From Rhizobium sp. BK418 (lineage in GTDB: Bacteria > Pseudomonadota > Alphaproteobacteria > Rhizobiales > Rhizobiaceae): 64,000 nt of DNA. The position numbers were made by a program, and so were the translations under genes. Of this stretch, positions 32,326 to 40,512 are shown piece after piece. The notes under the pieces are model-generated. The model saw only the letters and a program-made list of their open reading frames with translations, was not told where the DNA came from and made no database searches. Every line of letters begins with the position of its first letter. Within the stretch, counting starts at the first letter, position 1. The stretch is taken from assembly GCF_004341105.1 (NCBI RefSeq), contig NZ_SLZK01000003.1:186001-250000 (forward strand). Direction: 5' to 3'.

Positions 32326-33120
32326 TCAGTCGGCGGCAAGCGCGCTTTGGGCGAGCACGAAGGGCGTGCCGTCTGGTGGCACCTTGTTAACGCGCAACGG
32401 ACAGGCGAAAACGGACTGTATGATCTCGTCTGTCAGCACTTCGCGGATATTGCCGGAAGCAGCCAACCGGCCCGATTTCATCAGCACGATCCTGTCGGCA
32501 AAATAGGCTGTCAGGTTGAGGTCGTGCATGACGGCGATCACCCCGCCACCGCGCTCGCAGAAACCGCGGGCGAGCCTCATGATCGTCAGCTGATGGCTGA
32601 TATCGAGGCTGGAAACCGGCTCGTCCAGCAGCAGCCAGCAGGGCTTGCCGTCCACGACCGGTTCGGCGATCTGGCAGAGGACGCGAGCCAGCTGCACGCG
32701 CTGCTGCTCGCCGCCGGACAGTTCCTGATAGAAGCGCGCCTCGAAGCCGCCGAGATCGACTGATGCAAGCGCCCTTGCAGCGATCTCGTCCGCCTGATCC
32801 GGATGCAGGTGGAGGCCGAAGGTCAGGCCCATGCGAACGATCTCGCGCACCGTGAAGGGGAAGGAGATGGCGCTTGACTGGGGCAGGACGCCACGGACGG
32901 AGGCAAGCTGCCATGGTTTCAGCCTGCGCACCTCTTCGCCGTTCAGCCGCACCGAACCGTCATAGGCAAGCTCGCCGGAAACGGCTTTCATCGTCGTCGT
33001 CTTGCCGGAGCCATTGGGACCGGCGACGGCGGTCAGTTGGCCCGCCCTTGCGGTGAAGGCGACATCCTGGACGATGGTCTTGCCGGAAAGGCGCACGCTG
33101 ACGCCGGAAAGTTCGATCAT
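32326..33120 (-). CDS. hmuV: Haem ABC importer ATPase HmuV
   Basis: 264 residues from ATG 33120. FecE/BtuD-type ATPase: Walker A GPNGSGKTTTMKA, Q-loop LPQSSAISFPF, signature ELSGGEQQRVQLARVL, Walker B CWLLLDEPVSSLDIS, H-loop VMHDLNLTAYF. Powers haem transfer from HmuT through HmuU. Last gene of hmuPSTUV; starts 10 bases after the hmuU stop. Confidence 0.95.
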   Translation of the reverse strand: MIELSGVSVRLSGKTIVQDVAFTARAGQLTAVAGPNGSGKTTTMKAVSGELAYDGSVRLNGEEVRRLKPWQLASVRGVLPQSSAISFPFTVREIVRMGLTFGLHLHPDQADEIAARALASVDLGGFEARFYQELSGGEQQRVQLARVLCQIAEPVVDGKPCWLLLDEPVSSLDISHQLTIMRLARGFCERGGGVIAVMHDLNLTAYFADRIVLMKSGRLAASGNIREVLTDEIIQSVFACPLRVNKVPPDGTPFVLAQSALAAD

Positions 33121-33130
33121 TGATAGAAAC

Positions 33131-34240
33131 TCAAAGGGCAAGGCGCGAGCGCTGCCGCACCAGGATCCAGAGGAAGAAGGGGCCGCCAACGGCCGCGGTG
33201 ATGATGCCGATCGGCAGTTCGGCCGGCGCGACGATGGTGCGGGCGAGCACATCGCCAAAGATCAGCAATGAGCCACCGAGCAGGGCCGAGGCCGGCAGCA
33301 GGAAGCGATGGTCGGGGCCGATCACCATGCGCAGGATGTGCGGCACGACGATGCCGACAAAACCGATGCCCCCGCTGACTGCAACCGAGGCTCCGGTTGC
33401 GGCTGCGACCGTGACGATGGCGATATTCTTCAGCCGCTGGACGGGCACACCCATGTGGAAGGCGGCCGCTTCGCCAAGTGTGATGGCGTTCAGGCCGCGC
33501 GCCATGAAGGGCAGGGCGATGAAGGATAGGAGGATGATGGGACCGGCTGCTGATATCTTGATCCAGGTAGCGCCGGCAAGCGAGCCCATGCCCCAGAAGG
33601 TGAGATCGCGCAGCTGCTGGTCGTTCGCCATATAGATCAGCACGCCGGTCAGCGCGCCGGCAAGAGCGCCGAGCGCAATGCCGGCAAGCAGCATCGTGGC
33701 GACCGAGGTCTGGCCGTTCCTGGTGGCGACCCGGTAGAGCAGCAATGTCGTGGCAAGGCCGCCGCCGAAGGCTGCAAGCGGCAGGGCATAGATGCCGAGC
33801 GCCAGGTAAAGAGGCGCGGCGACGGTGCTCCCGAGTACGATCATCACGACAGCGCCGAGGCCGGCGCCGGAGGAGACGCCGACGAGGCCGGGGTCGGCCA
33901 GCGGATTGCGGAACAGGCCCTGCATGACGGCGCCGGAGACGGCAAGCGATCCGCCGATCAGAAAGCCGAGGATGGCGCGCGGCAGGCGGATGTCGAAGAT
34001 GATGATCCGGTCACGGGCGCTGAGCGCCGTTTCGTTGCCCGCCATGTTTCTCACCACGTCGAGAATGGAAGCGTCCGATGCGCCTGTGGTGATGGAGAAG
34101 AGCAGGGCGAAGACGGAAGCCACGATGAGCAAGGCAATTGCCAGCAGGGCGAGTTCGGTTCTGTCGCCCGGTTGCCGGCTTCGGTGGAAGACCGCCGAAA
34201 GGAATCGTCTGTTTTCCATCATGGCTTCCGGAACGGCCAT
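33131..34240 (-). CDS. hmuU: Haem ABC importer permease HmuU
   Basis: 369 residues from ATG 34240, next to the hmuT stop. FecCD-type permease with about ten membrane helices; family motifs RLPRAILGFLIGGSLAVSGA, NPLADPGLVGVSSGAGLGAV and GGIGFVGIVVPHILRMVIGP are seen. An upstream extension of the frame runs antisense-like through hmuT and was discarded. Confidence 0.95.
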   Translation of the reverse strand: MAVPEAMMENRRFLSAVFHRSRQPGDRTELALLAIALLIVASVFALLFSITTGASDASILDVVRNMAGNETALSARDRIIIFDIRLPRAILGFLIGGSLAVSGAVMQGLFRNPLADPGLVGVSSGAGLGAVVMIVLGSTVAAPLYLALGIYALPLAAFGGGLATTLLLYRVATRNGQTSVATMLLAGIALGALAGALTGVLIYMANDQQLRDLTFWGMGSLAGATWIKISAAGPIILLSFIALPFMARGLNAITLGEAAAFHMGVPVQRLKNIAIVTVAAATGASVAVSGGIGFVGIVVPHILRMVIGPDHRFLLPASALLGGSLLIFGDVLARTIVAPAELPIGIITAAVGGPFFLWILVRQRSRLAL

Positions 34241-34241
34241 A

Positions 34242-35171
34242 TCAGCCCCCGTAGATTGCCGCGTTGAGTTCGCGGACAGCACTTGCCGTGCGCGGGCCGA
34301 AGCCGAGGAGGTGCAACCCATCCATGCGGATGATCGCCTTCTTCTCGCCGGCCGGGGTAAGCGCGATCGAGGGCTGAGCAAGCAGATCCTCGTTCTTCGT
34401 GCCTGCGCCATCGCCGCGGTCCATCATCAGGATCACGTCAGGTTTGGCGTTGATGATCGCCTCGTCGGTCAGCGGCTTGTAGCCCGGAAATTCGCCAATC
34501 GCATTGATGGCGCCTGCGAGCTTGATGACGCCGTCGGCAGCGGTGCCGGTGCCCGAAGCCATGATGCGGCCGTTCTGGGCGCTGAGGATGAAGAGGACGC
34601 GCTTACGCTCGGACTCCGAGCGTTTCGCGGCGTCGGTAACGGCGGCATCGAGATCGGCGCCGACCTTTTCCTCAAGTGCCTTCGCCTTCTCCGGCACATT
34701 CAGCAGCGTGCCGACGCGATCGATCTTCGCGATGATACCGTCGCGCGTATAGGCATTCGGAACGGTCTCGAAGGGCACGCTGGCATTCTTCAAAACGTTC
34801 AGCGCCTCCTGCGGGCCGGAGCCCTCGACAGCGATGATTGCCGTCGGGTTCATGGCAAGGATGCCTTCTGGCGAAAGGGCGCGCATATAGCCGACGTCAG
34901 GCAGCTTCAATGCCGCCTCCGGATACATGCTCGTCGTATCGCGGGCGATCAGCCTGTTTTCCTCGCCGAGTGCATAGATGATCTCGGTGACGTCGCCGCC
35001 GACCGAAACCAGACGCGATGTGTCGAGCTTTATTTCCTCAGCATGGGCGGCACGGACGAAAGCATAGGTTTCGCCCGCCGGTGTTGTCGGGATCAGCGGC
35101 AGCGCCATCACAGCTGCCGTCAAGACAAGTTCCCAGAGGTGGATCCGGCGCAGGTGTTGAAGCATCTTCAT
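34242..35171 (-). CDS. hmuT: Periplasmic haem-binding protein HmuT
   Basis: 309 residues from ATG 35171 (AAGGA upstream). Signal peptide (VLTAAVMALPLIPTTPAG and AHAEE), then a class III helical-backbone binding protein: RLVSVGGDVTEIIYALGEEN, DVGYMRALSPEGILAMNP, PDVILMMDRGDG. A Tyr near residue 105 of the mature fold (DVGYMRALS) is the expected haem ligand of PhuT/ShuT/HmuT proteins. Lies between hmuS and hmuU. Confidence 0.94.
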   Translation of the reverse strand: MKMLQHLRRIHLWELVLTAAVMALPLIPTTPAGETYAFVRAAHAEEIKLDTSRLVSVGGDVTEIIYALGEENRLIARDTTSMYPEAALKLPDVGYMRALSPEGILAMNPTAIIAVEGSGPQEALNVLKNASVPFETVPNAYTRDGIIAKIDRVGTLLNVPEKAKALEEKVGADLDAAVTDAAKRSESERKRVLFILSAQNGRIMASGTGTAADGVIKLAGAINAIGEFPGYKPLTDEAIINAKPDVILMMDRGDGAGTKNEDLLAQPSIALTPAGEKKAIIRMDGLHLLGFGPRTASAVRELNAAIYGG

Positions 35172-35182
35172 CGCTCTGATCC

Positions 35183-36232
35183 TTATGCGGCCACACTTGC
35201 TGCCCGCGGCAGGCTTTCCATGATGCCGCGCCATTCAGCCCGCTCGTCGGAGCCTTCCTTCCGCTTACCAAAAAACTGGATGATCATGTTGCCATCAGCA
35301 TCATAGGCTTCGAGCGAGGTGACATGGCCATCTTTGGTCGGCTTGCGTACGGCCCAGGTCTCGGCAACGCGGTCTCTCCGCAGATGCAGATGGAAAGTCT
35401 CGTCGAGGATATTGAGCCACGGACCGATCGGCTGGATGTTGAAGATCGGGCCGGAATGGATCTGCACGATGCCGCTATTGGCAACGAAGCACATGATCGG
35501 CAGGCCTGATTTGACGGAAGCCTGCATCATCTCGGCCGTCGCGGTATTGTCGAGCTTCCAGGCATAGTCGTCGCCAACGGAGCGCACGGCGGCCTGACGG
35601 CCGATCTTCAGGCGCTTCAGCATGCCGAAGAATTCATGCGTGTCGGTGAGCCTGCTCCAGTTGTCGCGCAGTTCTTCCTGCGTGACATTGCCGCCCTCGT
35701 CGGAGGAGAAGGAGGCTTCGGCTTCAGCGAATTCCTGACTCTGATCGGCGAGCTTCAGCTCCGCGACGATGCGGTGATAGGCCTCAACATTGGATGCCGG
35801 GCGCAGATGGATCTTGTGAACAGCGCTGCCGGTTTTGTCGAAATACTGGAGGCTCAGACGCTCGGTATCGCCGTCCTTTTTGGTGACGGCGAAGGCGTGC
35901 GCCCAGCGGCTCGGAAAGATGCGCAGATCGATGTTTTCGCCGAGCACGATCGCATTGTGCATGCCGGTCGAGATGTTCTCGTAAACGCCGATCTTCTCGT
36001 GCACGGCGTTTTCATTGCGCGACAGAGCCATGACTTCCCCGAGATCCGCCACACGCTCCAAAAGCTTGATGGCGCCAGCATCGATCCTGATAGCGCTGAT
36101 ACCGACTTCGGCCGCAACGAGGGCGGCTTCGGAAATCTTCAGCTGCGCGGCAACGTCGCGTTCCCGCATCTTCGGGTTTTCAGCGCGGAACGCGCGGATT
36201 TCTGCTGGTGCCGGTCTGGTTTGCTCGGTCAT
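35183..36232 (-). CDS. hmuS: Haem-degrading/transfer protein HmuS
   Basis: 349 residues of the HemS/ShuS/HmuS family, a duplicated cytoplasmic haem-binding fold (first half ALSRNENAVHEKIGVYENI; second half TDTHEFFGMLKRLKIGRQAA). Receives imported haem and either passes it on or helps degrade it. Axial-ligand histidine candidates occur near TDTHEFFG. Co-transcribed with hmuP upstream and hmuTUV downstream. Confidence 0.94.
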   Translation of the reverse strand: MTEQTRPAPAEIRAFRAENPKMRERDVAAQLKISEAALVAAEVGISAIRIDAGAIKLLERVADLGEVMALSRNENAVHEKIGVYENISTGMHNAIVLGENIDLRIFPSRWAHAFAVTKKDGDTERLSLQYFDKTGSAVHKIHLRPASNVEAYHRIVAELKLADQSQEFAEAEASFSSDEGGNVTQEELRDNWSRLTDTHEFFGMLKRLKIGRQAAVRSVGDDYAWKLDNTATAEMMQASVKSGLPIMCFVANSGIVQIHSGPIFNIQPIGPWLNILDETFHLHLRRDRVAETWAVRKPTKDGHVTSLEAYDADGNMIIQFFGKRKEGSDERAEWRGIMESLPRAASVAA

Positions 36233-36252
36233 GTTCTACCCTGCTATGAAGC

Positions 36253-36438
36253 TTACTTGTTGAGAATGAGTTTGCCCTGACGGGTGATCTTCAGGCGGTA
36301 GATCACGCCGTCGTGCCGGATCATGATCTCGTTGGTGCCGGCAAAAAGATCGCCGCTTTCGAGAACGCGAATTTCGGCCACCGCAGGTTCGTTCCGCAGT
36401 GTTGCGAGCTTAAAGGTATCTGGCTTTTCAACCATCAT
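36253..36438 (-). CDS. hmuP: Haemin uptake protein HmuP/HemP
   Basis: 61 residues (or 60 from the second ATG). C-terminal HemP signature: LFAGTNEIMIRHDGVIYRLK and ITRQGKLILNK. In rhizobia HmuP is a small activator needed for expression of the outer-membrane haem receptor gene (established for Bradyrhizobium). First gene of the hmu operon, with an iron box 58 bases upstream. No receptor gene is present in the window. Confidence 0.93.
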   Translation of the reverse strand: MMVEKPDTFKLATLRNEPAVAEIRVLESGDLFAGTNEIMIRHDGVIYRLKITRQGKLILNK

Positions 36439-36495
36439 TTCTGTTGGCTTATTCCGTGATGCGGGGGAAGAGCCCCGGCCTGCCTACAATTATCT

Positions 36496-36510
36496 TGACT
36501 CTGATACTCA
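36496..36510. promoter_or_regulatory. Iron-responsive operator (IRO/RirA box)
   Basis: TGACTCTGATACTCA fits the RirA box pattern TGA-N9-TCA. It lies in the divergent region between hmuP and the secreted-protein/tonB genes, within an AT-rich stretch suited to a promoter, and could control both directions. Confidence 0.6.
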
Positions 36511-36616
36511 TAATTTTTTAAAGACGCAATAATTGAAGACAGAAACAGTCAAGTTTTTGGCCGCGCTGTTTTGAAGCCGCTTTGGCGGTGGTCGATTAGC
36601 TTTTGGAGAGGCGATA

Positions 36617-37042
36617 ATGACAGGTCGGTTTGCTGCGTTTGCGGTTGGTGTGCTGTTTTCGATTCCGGGCGTTGCACAGGCTTATGCGCAGGATGCGGCG
36701 GCCAAGCTCGATGTCGAGCTCAATGCGCTGGCGCCCTCGCAGAAGGGCTGCATGATGACCTTTGTTGCCGAGAACAATCTGGCGACGCCGATCAACAAGG
36801 TCTCCTTCGAGCTCGCCTTCTTCAATGACAATAATGCCGTCGACCGCATCACCGTGCTCGATTTTCGCGATCTGCCGCAGGGCAAGAAGCGGGTACGCCA
36901 GTTCGATATGCCTGGTGTCAAGTGCGAGACGGTCACGCGCGTTCTGATCAACGACACGCCGGTCTGCGACGGGCCGGCCGCCGGTGAATGCATGAAGGGT
37001 CTGGTGACCCGTTCGCAGACAACAGTTCCCTTCGAAGGCTAA
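36617..37042 (+). CDS. Secreted hypothetical protein next to tonB
   Basis: 141 residues. The ATG follows GGAGAGG by 5 bases. Signal peptide (AFAVGVLFSIPGVAQAYAQD), then a compact beta-rich domain with cysteines in KGCMMTFVAENNL, GVKCETV, PVCDGPAAGECMKG. Not recognised as a named family. It diverges from hmuP and precedes tonB by about 55 bases, so it may be iron-regulated; a periplasmic role in haem uptake is only suggested by context. Confidence 0.8.
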   Translation: MTGRFAAFAVGVLFSIPGVAQAYAQDAAAKLDVELNALAPSQKGCMMTFVAENNLATPINKVSFELAFFNDNNAVDRITVLDFRDLPQGKKRVRQFDMPGVKCETVTRVLINDTPVCDGPAAGECMKGLVTRSQTTVPFEG

Positions 37043-37097
37043 GGTCCAGGCCGGGATGAAACCCGGCACGCATGTTTCACGCTGTCCGAGGCGCAAA

Positions 37098-38477
37098 ATG
37101 GCGATTTCAGCGAAGTCCAGATCGAGACACGTGCTCATCGAGGAGGCGGGTGCTGACGATAGCCTGAACGACAACAATCCCGGGCACGAGCTGTCCGACC
37201 TGCGCAATGCGCAGCGGCAGCCAGCCGGCGAGCAGGTTATTCATTATGCGCGTTTCGCGCAGATCTCTTCCTTCCCTGATCATCCGGAGGCCGCGCCGGC
37301 ATCTTCTCTCGCTCCGCCACCGATGGATGCGGCGGCGGAGAAACAGGAAGGCGAGAAGGCGCCGGTGCGGCGCCGGCTGACGGTCATCTGCATTTGCTCG
37401 CTGATCTTCCATGCGGCATTGGCGACTGTGCTCATCGTCGCTTTCCCGAAGGCGCCCGAGGAGGGGATTAAGGAGGCGGGACAGGCCGTCAATGTCGTGA
37501 TGTATGGCGACTCCGATGTCGATCAGACGGCGGTCGGCGAAACGGAAACGACCGTTCAGGAAGAGATCGTAGCAGAGGCCGTTGAGCCCGATACGATCCG
37601 GCCGACGGAAACGGCGACGGCGGAAGTCCAGCCGGAAACAGTACAGCCAACCGAAGCTGTGCCCGTCGAGACACAGGACCCCGTCCAGCGGGCGCCGGCT
37701 GCGGAAATAACACGCGTTTCGCCGGAGACTTCTGCGGCTGTCGAACCTGAAATTCTGGTTTCCGAGGTGCCAGCCGAACAATCCGTCGTGCAGCCGATGT
37801 CGATGATCGTGCCGGAGCAGACGGCGCCTGTCGATACGGTCATATCGGAGCTGCAGCCTTCCGAAGTGCCGCCCACCGACGTACAGCCGGCTGCGGTCCA
37901 GCCGGCCGAGGCGCGGCCTGCTGAGACTCAGCCAGAGGTCGCAGAGACTCCACAGGAGATGAAGCCTGTCGAAACGGCCGAAGTCCAGCCTGAGCCGGAG
38001 CCGCCGCAGAAGGCGGTAACGCGGATGCCAAAGCCAAAGGTGAGGACGCAGGAAAAGCCGAAACCGGTTGAGAAGAAGGTTCCGCCGAAGAAGACCGCGG
38101 GTGCGAACGGTGAGGGGCAACAGGAATCCCAACGGGGTGTCGCGGAGGGTGATCGCTCAGCTCAATCGGACCGCAATTCACAAGCTGCCGGCAACAATAA
38201 TGGGGTCGGCACCGCAGCTTACGCCAACTACGACGGGAAGGTCCGTAGCCGCATCCGCCGCGCGATCAGAAAACCCCGTGGTGTCGAAGGTACCGTTGTT
38301 GTTGCCTTTTCGGTGAATGGCGCCGGCGGGCTGACTTCTGTTCGCGTCGTTAACGGATCCGGCGTTGCCGAAATCGATCAGCTTGCTGTCGATGCCATCA
38401 GACGCGCTGCACCGTTTGGTCCTACTCCCGGCGGAGGCGCAAGGAGTTTTACCGCATTGCCAATCACGATTGAATAA
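37098..38477 (+). CDS. tonB: Energy transducer TonB
   Basis: 459 residues from ATG 37098 (GAGG 7 bases upstream); ATG 37056 is possible. An unusually long cytoplasmic N-terminus of about 95 residues precedes the single membrane anchor (LTVICICSLIFHAALATVLI). The periplasmic spacer is rich in Pro, Glu, Val and Gln with degenerate VQPAE/VQPTE-type repeats, then a Lys-Pro segment. The C-terminal TonB domain holds VRSRIRRAIRKPRGVEGTVV, FSVNGAGGLTSVRVVNGSG and AIRRAAPFGPTP. Transfers proton-motive energy to outer-membrane haem/siderophore receptors. exbB/exbD are not in the window. Confidence 0.92.
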   Translation: MAISAKSRSRHVLIEEAGADDSLNDNNPGHELSDLRNAQRQPAGEQVIHYARFAQISSFPDHPEAAPASSLAPPPMDAAAEKQEGEKAPVRRRLTVICICSLIFHAALATVLIVAFPKAPEEGIKEAGQAVNVVMYGDSDVDQTAVGETETTVQEEIVAEAVEPDTIRPTETATAEVQPETVQPTEAVPVETQDPVQRAPAAEITRVSPETSAAVEPEILVSEVPAEQSVVQPMSMIVPEQTAPVDTVISELQPSEVPPTDVQPAAVQPAEARPAETQPEVAETPQEMKPVETAEVQPEPEPPQKAVTRMPKPKVRTQEKPKPVEKKVPPKKTAGANGEGQQESQRGVAEGDRSAQSDRNSQAAGNNNGVGTAAYANYDGKVRSRIRRAIRKPRGVEGTVVVAFSVNGAGGLTSVRVVNGSGVAEIDQLAVDAIRRAAPFGPTPGGGARSFTALPITIE

Positions 38478-38584
38478 TATGATAAAAACAATCAACTTTA
38501 TACTTTACTCTAAAAATCAAGTTTAATAAGGTCCATCCGCACACGCAGGAATCGTGTGACGATCAACGAGCGAACGGGTGGTAA

Positions 38585-38992
38585 ATGGCTCGCAAGGGGA
38601 AGAAGGGGGCGAACCGGGAGATCCGCGTTCAGGCCGACCAGGGGGCGCAGGAGACCGTATCGGGGCACTCCAAGCTGGATGGCCGCAGTTTCCTCTATGT
38701 TGGCGGCCGCGATTGCCAGGTGGCGCATCTTCGCCAGATCGCCAGCAGCTTCGGCGCCGAACTCATCCATCACGACGGCGGGCTTCGCGAAGCCGTCTCC
38801 CGCATCGATACGGTGCTTCCCTCCGTCGACTGCGTGTTCTGCCCCATCGACTGTATCAGCCACGATGCCTGCCTGCGTGTGAAGACCGGCTGCAAGAAGT
38901 TCGGCAAGGCTTTCATTCCGCTGCGCAACGGCAGCAAGTCCAGTCTTGAACGTGCGCTGCAGACGATGAACGAACGAGACAATTCCCGATGA
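38585..38992 (+). CDS. DUF2325 protein
   Basis: 135 residues. The DUF2325 domain covers about 35-125: FLYVGGRDCQVAHLRQIASS, GAELIHHDGG and a Cys-rich stretch (VDCVFCPIDCISHDACLRVK, then TGCKKFGK) that may bind a metal or haem. Basic N-terminus. Function unknown. ATG follows a GTGGTAA spacing after the tonB intergenic gap; its stop overlaps the start of the next gene by 4 bases (ATGA), and a haem oxygenase gene follows, so a haem-related role is suggested. Confidence 0.82.
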   Translation: MARKGKKGANREIRVQADQGAQETVSGHSKLDGRSFLYVGGRDCQVAHLRQIASSFGAELIHHDGGLREAVSRIDTVLPSVDCVFCPIDCISHDACLRVKTGCKKFGKAFIPLRNGSKSSLERALQTMNERDNSR

Positions 38993-39261
38993 ATGATGGG
39001 CGCCTAGATGGATTCACGATGATCGGCCTGCACAAGCTTGCCGCTCGCAGTGGCGATGGCCTTGTACCGGAGCTTTACGAAATTTTCCTGCAAAATGCGG
39101 CGCGTCGGCGCAGTTATCCCGATGTGGTGCTGTTTCCAGCCTGGGAGGCGCGCATGCCCGGCGAAGCGGCTGCAAGACCCATTGGCGAGGATGCTGCCGA
39201 TGGCAATAATATCGTCGACTTTCCGCTTTATGCGGGACGGACGAACAGGAAAAAGGCGTGA
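38989..39261 (+). CDS. Hypothetical protein, 90 residues, in the haem operon
   Basis: Translationally coupled to the DUF2325 gene (ATGA overlap) and ending 10 bases before hmuQ. N-terminal helix region (GLHKLAARSGDGLVPELYEI, FLQNAARRRSYPDVV) and a less ordered C-terminus. No recognised domain. The tight packing argues it is real; function unknown. Confidence 0.65.
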   Translation: MNDGRLDGFTMIGLHKLAARSGDGLVPELYEIFLQNAARRRSYPDVVLFPAWEARMPGEAAARPIGEDAADGNNIVDFPLYAGRTNRKKA

Positions 39262-39271
39262 GGAACTTTCT

Positions 39272-39586
39272 ATGTATATCGCGATGAACCGCTTCAAGGT
39301 TGCCGCCGGTGCCGAGGGCGATTTCGAGACCGTCTGGCGCAATCGCGATTCCAGCCTCTCGCAGGTTCCGGGCTTCGTCGAATTCCGCCTGCTGGGCGGC
39401 AAGGCTAATACGGAGGAAGGCTATACGCTTTATTCCTCGCACACGCTCTGGGCCAGCGAAGAGGACTTTCTGAACTGGACGAAGTCGGAGAATTTCCGCG
39501 CTGCACATCGCAATGCGGGGGAGCGCAGGGAGATGTACAAGGGGTCGCCGGTCTTCGAAGGCTTCAACGTCGTGGACGGTATGTAA
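39272..39586 (+). CDS. hmuQ: Haem-degrading monooxygenase HmuQ-like (ABM fold)
   Basis: 104 residues, ferredoxin-like ABM fold typical of IsdG/HmuQ/HmuD enzymes: MYIAMNRFKVAAGAEGDFE, WRNRDSSL, GFVEFRLLGG, TLYSSHTLWASEEDFLNWT and SENFRAAHRNAGE, where the late His is the expected haem ligand. Cleaves haem to a bilin and releases iron in the cytoplasm. GAGGA lies 7 bases before ATG 39272. Clustered with hmuPSTUV, tonB and the DUF2325 gene. Confidence 0.88.
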   Translation: MYIAMNRFKVAAGAEGDFETVWRNRDSSLSQVPGFVEFRLLGGKANTEEGYTLYSSHTLWASEEDFLNWTKSENFRAAHRNAGERREMYKGSPVFEGFNVVDGM

Positions 39587-39591
39587 GAGAT

Positions 39592-39963
39592 TTAAGCTCG
39601 CGCCCGCCAGAACGCGCTTGCTGAGACGACCAGCCAGCCCAGCATCATCGCCCATCCGCCGGTCGGCGCTGCGTACGGGAAGAGGCCGGAGCCGGTGAAG
39701 CGCAGGGTGACGAGATCGCCCGCAAAGAGCAAAGTGCCGACGATCATCAGCAAACCGGCCAGCCAGGCGGTTTTGATTTTGCCGGAACTCAACGCCAATG
39801 CCAGAAGGGCAGGGGCGTGGGCAAGGCACATGGCGGATGCCGAGGCGGCGAGATGCGCGTCGCCGCCGCCATGGGCGGCAAGCGCGGCGAGGGCAACGCC
39901 CGCAAGACCGAAAAGACCGGCAAAAAGGAAGAGCACGGGCTCGAGACGCGCGTTCAGGCTCAT
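39592..39963 (-). CDS. DUF423 membrane protein
   Basis: 123 residues, four predicted membrane helices (LFLFAGLFGLAGVALAALAA; APALLALALSSGK; WLAGLLMIVGTLLFAGDLV; WAMMLGWLVVSASAFW), with the DUF423 pattern AAHG near the first loop and FTGSGLFPYAAPTGG before the last helix. Function unknown. It starts 2 bases after the truncated haemoglobin stop on the same strand and converges with hmuQ. Confidence 0.85.
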   Translation of the reverse strand: MSLNARLEPVLFLFAGLFGLAGVALAALAAHGGGDAHLAASASAMCLAHAPALLALALSSGKIKTAWLAGLLMIVGTLLFAGDLVTLRFTGSGLFPYAAPTGGWAMMLGWLVVSASAFWRARA

Positions 39964-39965
39964 GA

Positions 39966-40355
39966 CTATTCCTTGTTCTGCATGTGATGGGCGAGCCGTT
40001 CCACCGGCACCCAGATGAGATTACGCAGCGCCTGGCTGGCGATGGTCTCATCCATTGCCTGGCGGAAGCAGAGCAGCCATTCGTCGCGCTCGACGGGGCC
40101 GATCTCGGCAACGAAATGACGGCTGCGCAGGCGGGGATGGCCTCGCTTATCGGTGTAGAGCGGCGGGCCGCCCAGATAGCCGGTCATATATTCGTAGAAT
40201 TTCTCTTCGCTGCCTTCAAGGCTTGGCGGGTGCACGGCGCGCACGTTTCTCGCCTCCGGCAGCGTATCCATCAGTTCGTAGAAACGATGCGTGAGCGCCC
40301 GAACGGTCGGATCGCCGCCGATCGCCTCGTATAGTGTAATGACCTCTTCAGGCAC
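39966..40355 (-). CDS. Group II truncated haemoglobin
   Basis: 129 residues, 2-on-2 globin. Family motifs: TLYEAIGGDPTVRALTHRFY, the EF segment YLGGPPLYTDKRGHPRLR with the proximal histidine in RSRHF, and DEWLLCFRQAMDE carrying the conserved group II Trp. Binds oxygen or NO; probably protects against nitrosative or oxidative stress. Forms an operon with the DUF423 gene. Confidence 0.93.
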   Translation of the reverse strand: MPEEVITLYEAIGGDPTVRALTHRFYELMDTLPEARNVRAVHPPSLEGSEEKFYEYMTGYLGGPPLYTDKRGHPRLRSRHFVAEIGPVERDEWLLCFRQAMDETIASQALRNLIWVPVERLAHHMQNKE

Positions 40356-40477
40356 GAAACCATCCCTTAATACCCGTTCCTACATGCACCCGATCAAAAA
40401 GGATCGCAACTGTCATCAAAATACCGCGGCATTTCGCGCATAATCCCTTGTGGAGTAGGGGCTCCAGCAGAATATCC

Positions 40478-40507
40478 TTGACAAACCGTCCAGACGGTAT
40501 CTTTATA
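40478..40507 (+). promoter_or_regulatory. Promoter and operator of the TetR/SMR gene pair
   Basis: TTGACA (40478-40483) and TTTATA (40502-40507) are 18 bases apart. Between them a perfect inverted repeat, ACCGTC-CA-GACGGT (40485-40498), fills the spacer, the expected place for the TetR protein encoded 6 bases downstream to block its own promoter. Confidence 0.75.
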
Positions 40508-40512
40508 GCTCC

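Noticed and set aside
33825..35306. Long plus-strand frame opposite hmuU and hmuT
   Set aside because: Antisense shadow; hmuTU are secure by motif and operon order.
40356..40395. GGAAC on the minus strand before the truncated haemoglobin as an EcfG promoter
   Set aside because: The -10 element would fall inside the gene and is not a proper GTT at 16-18 bases.
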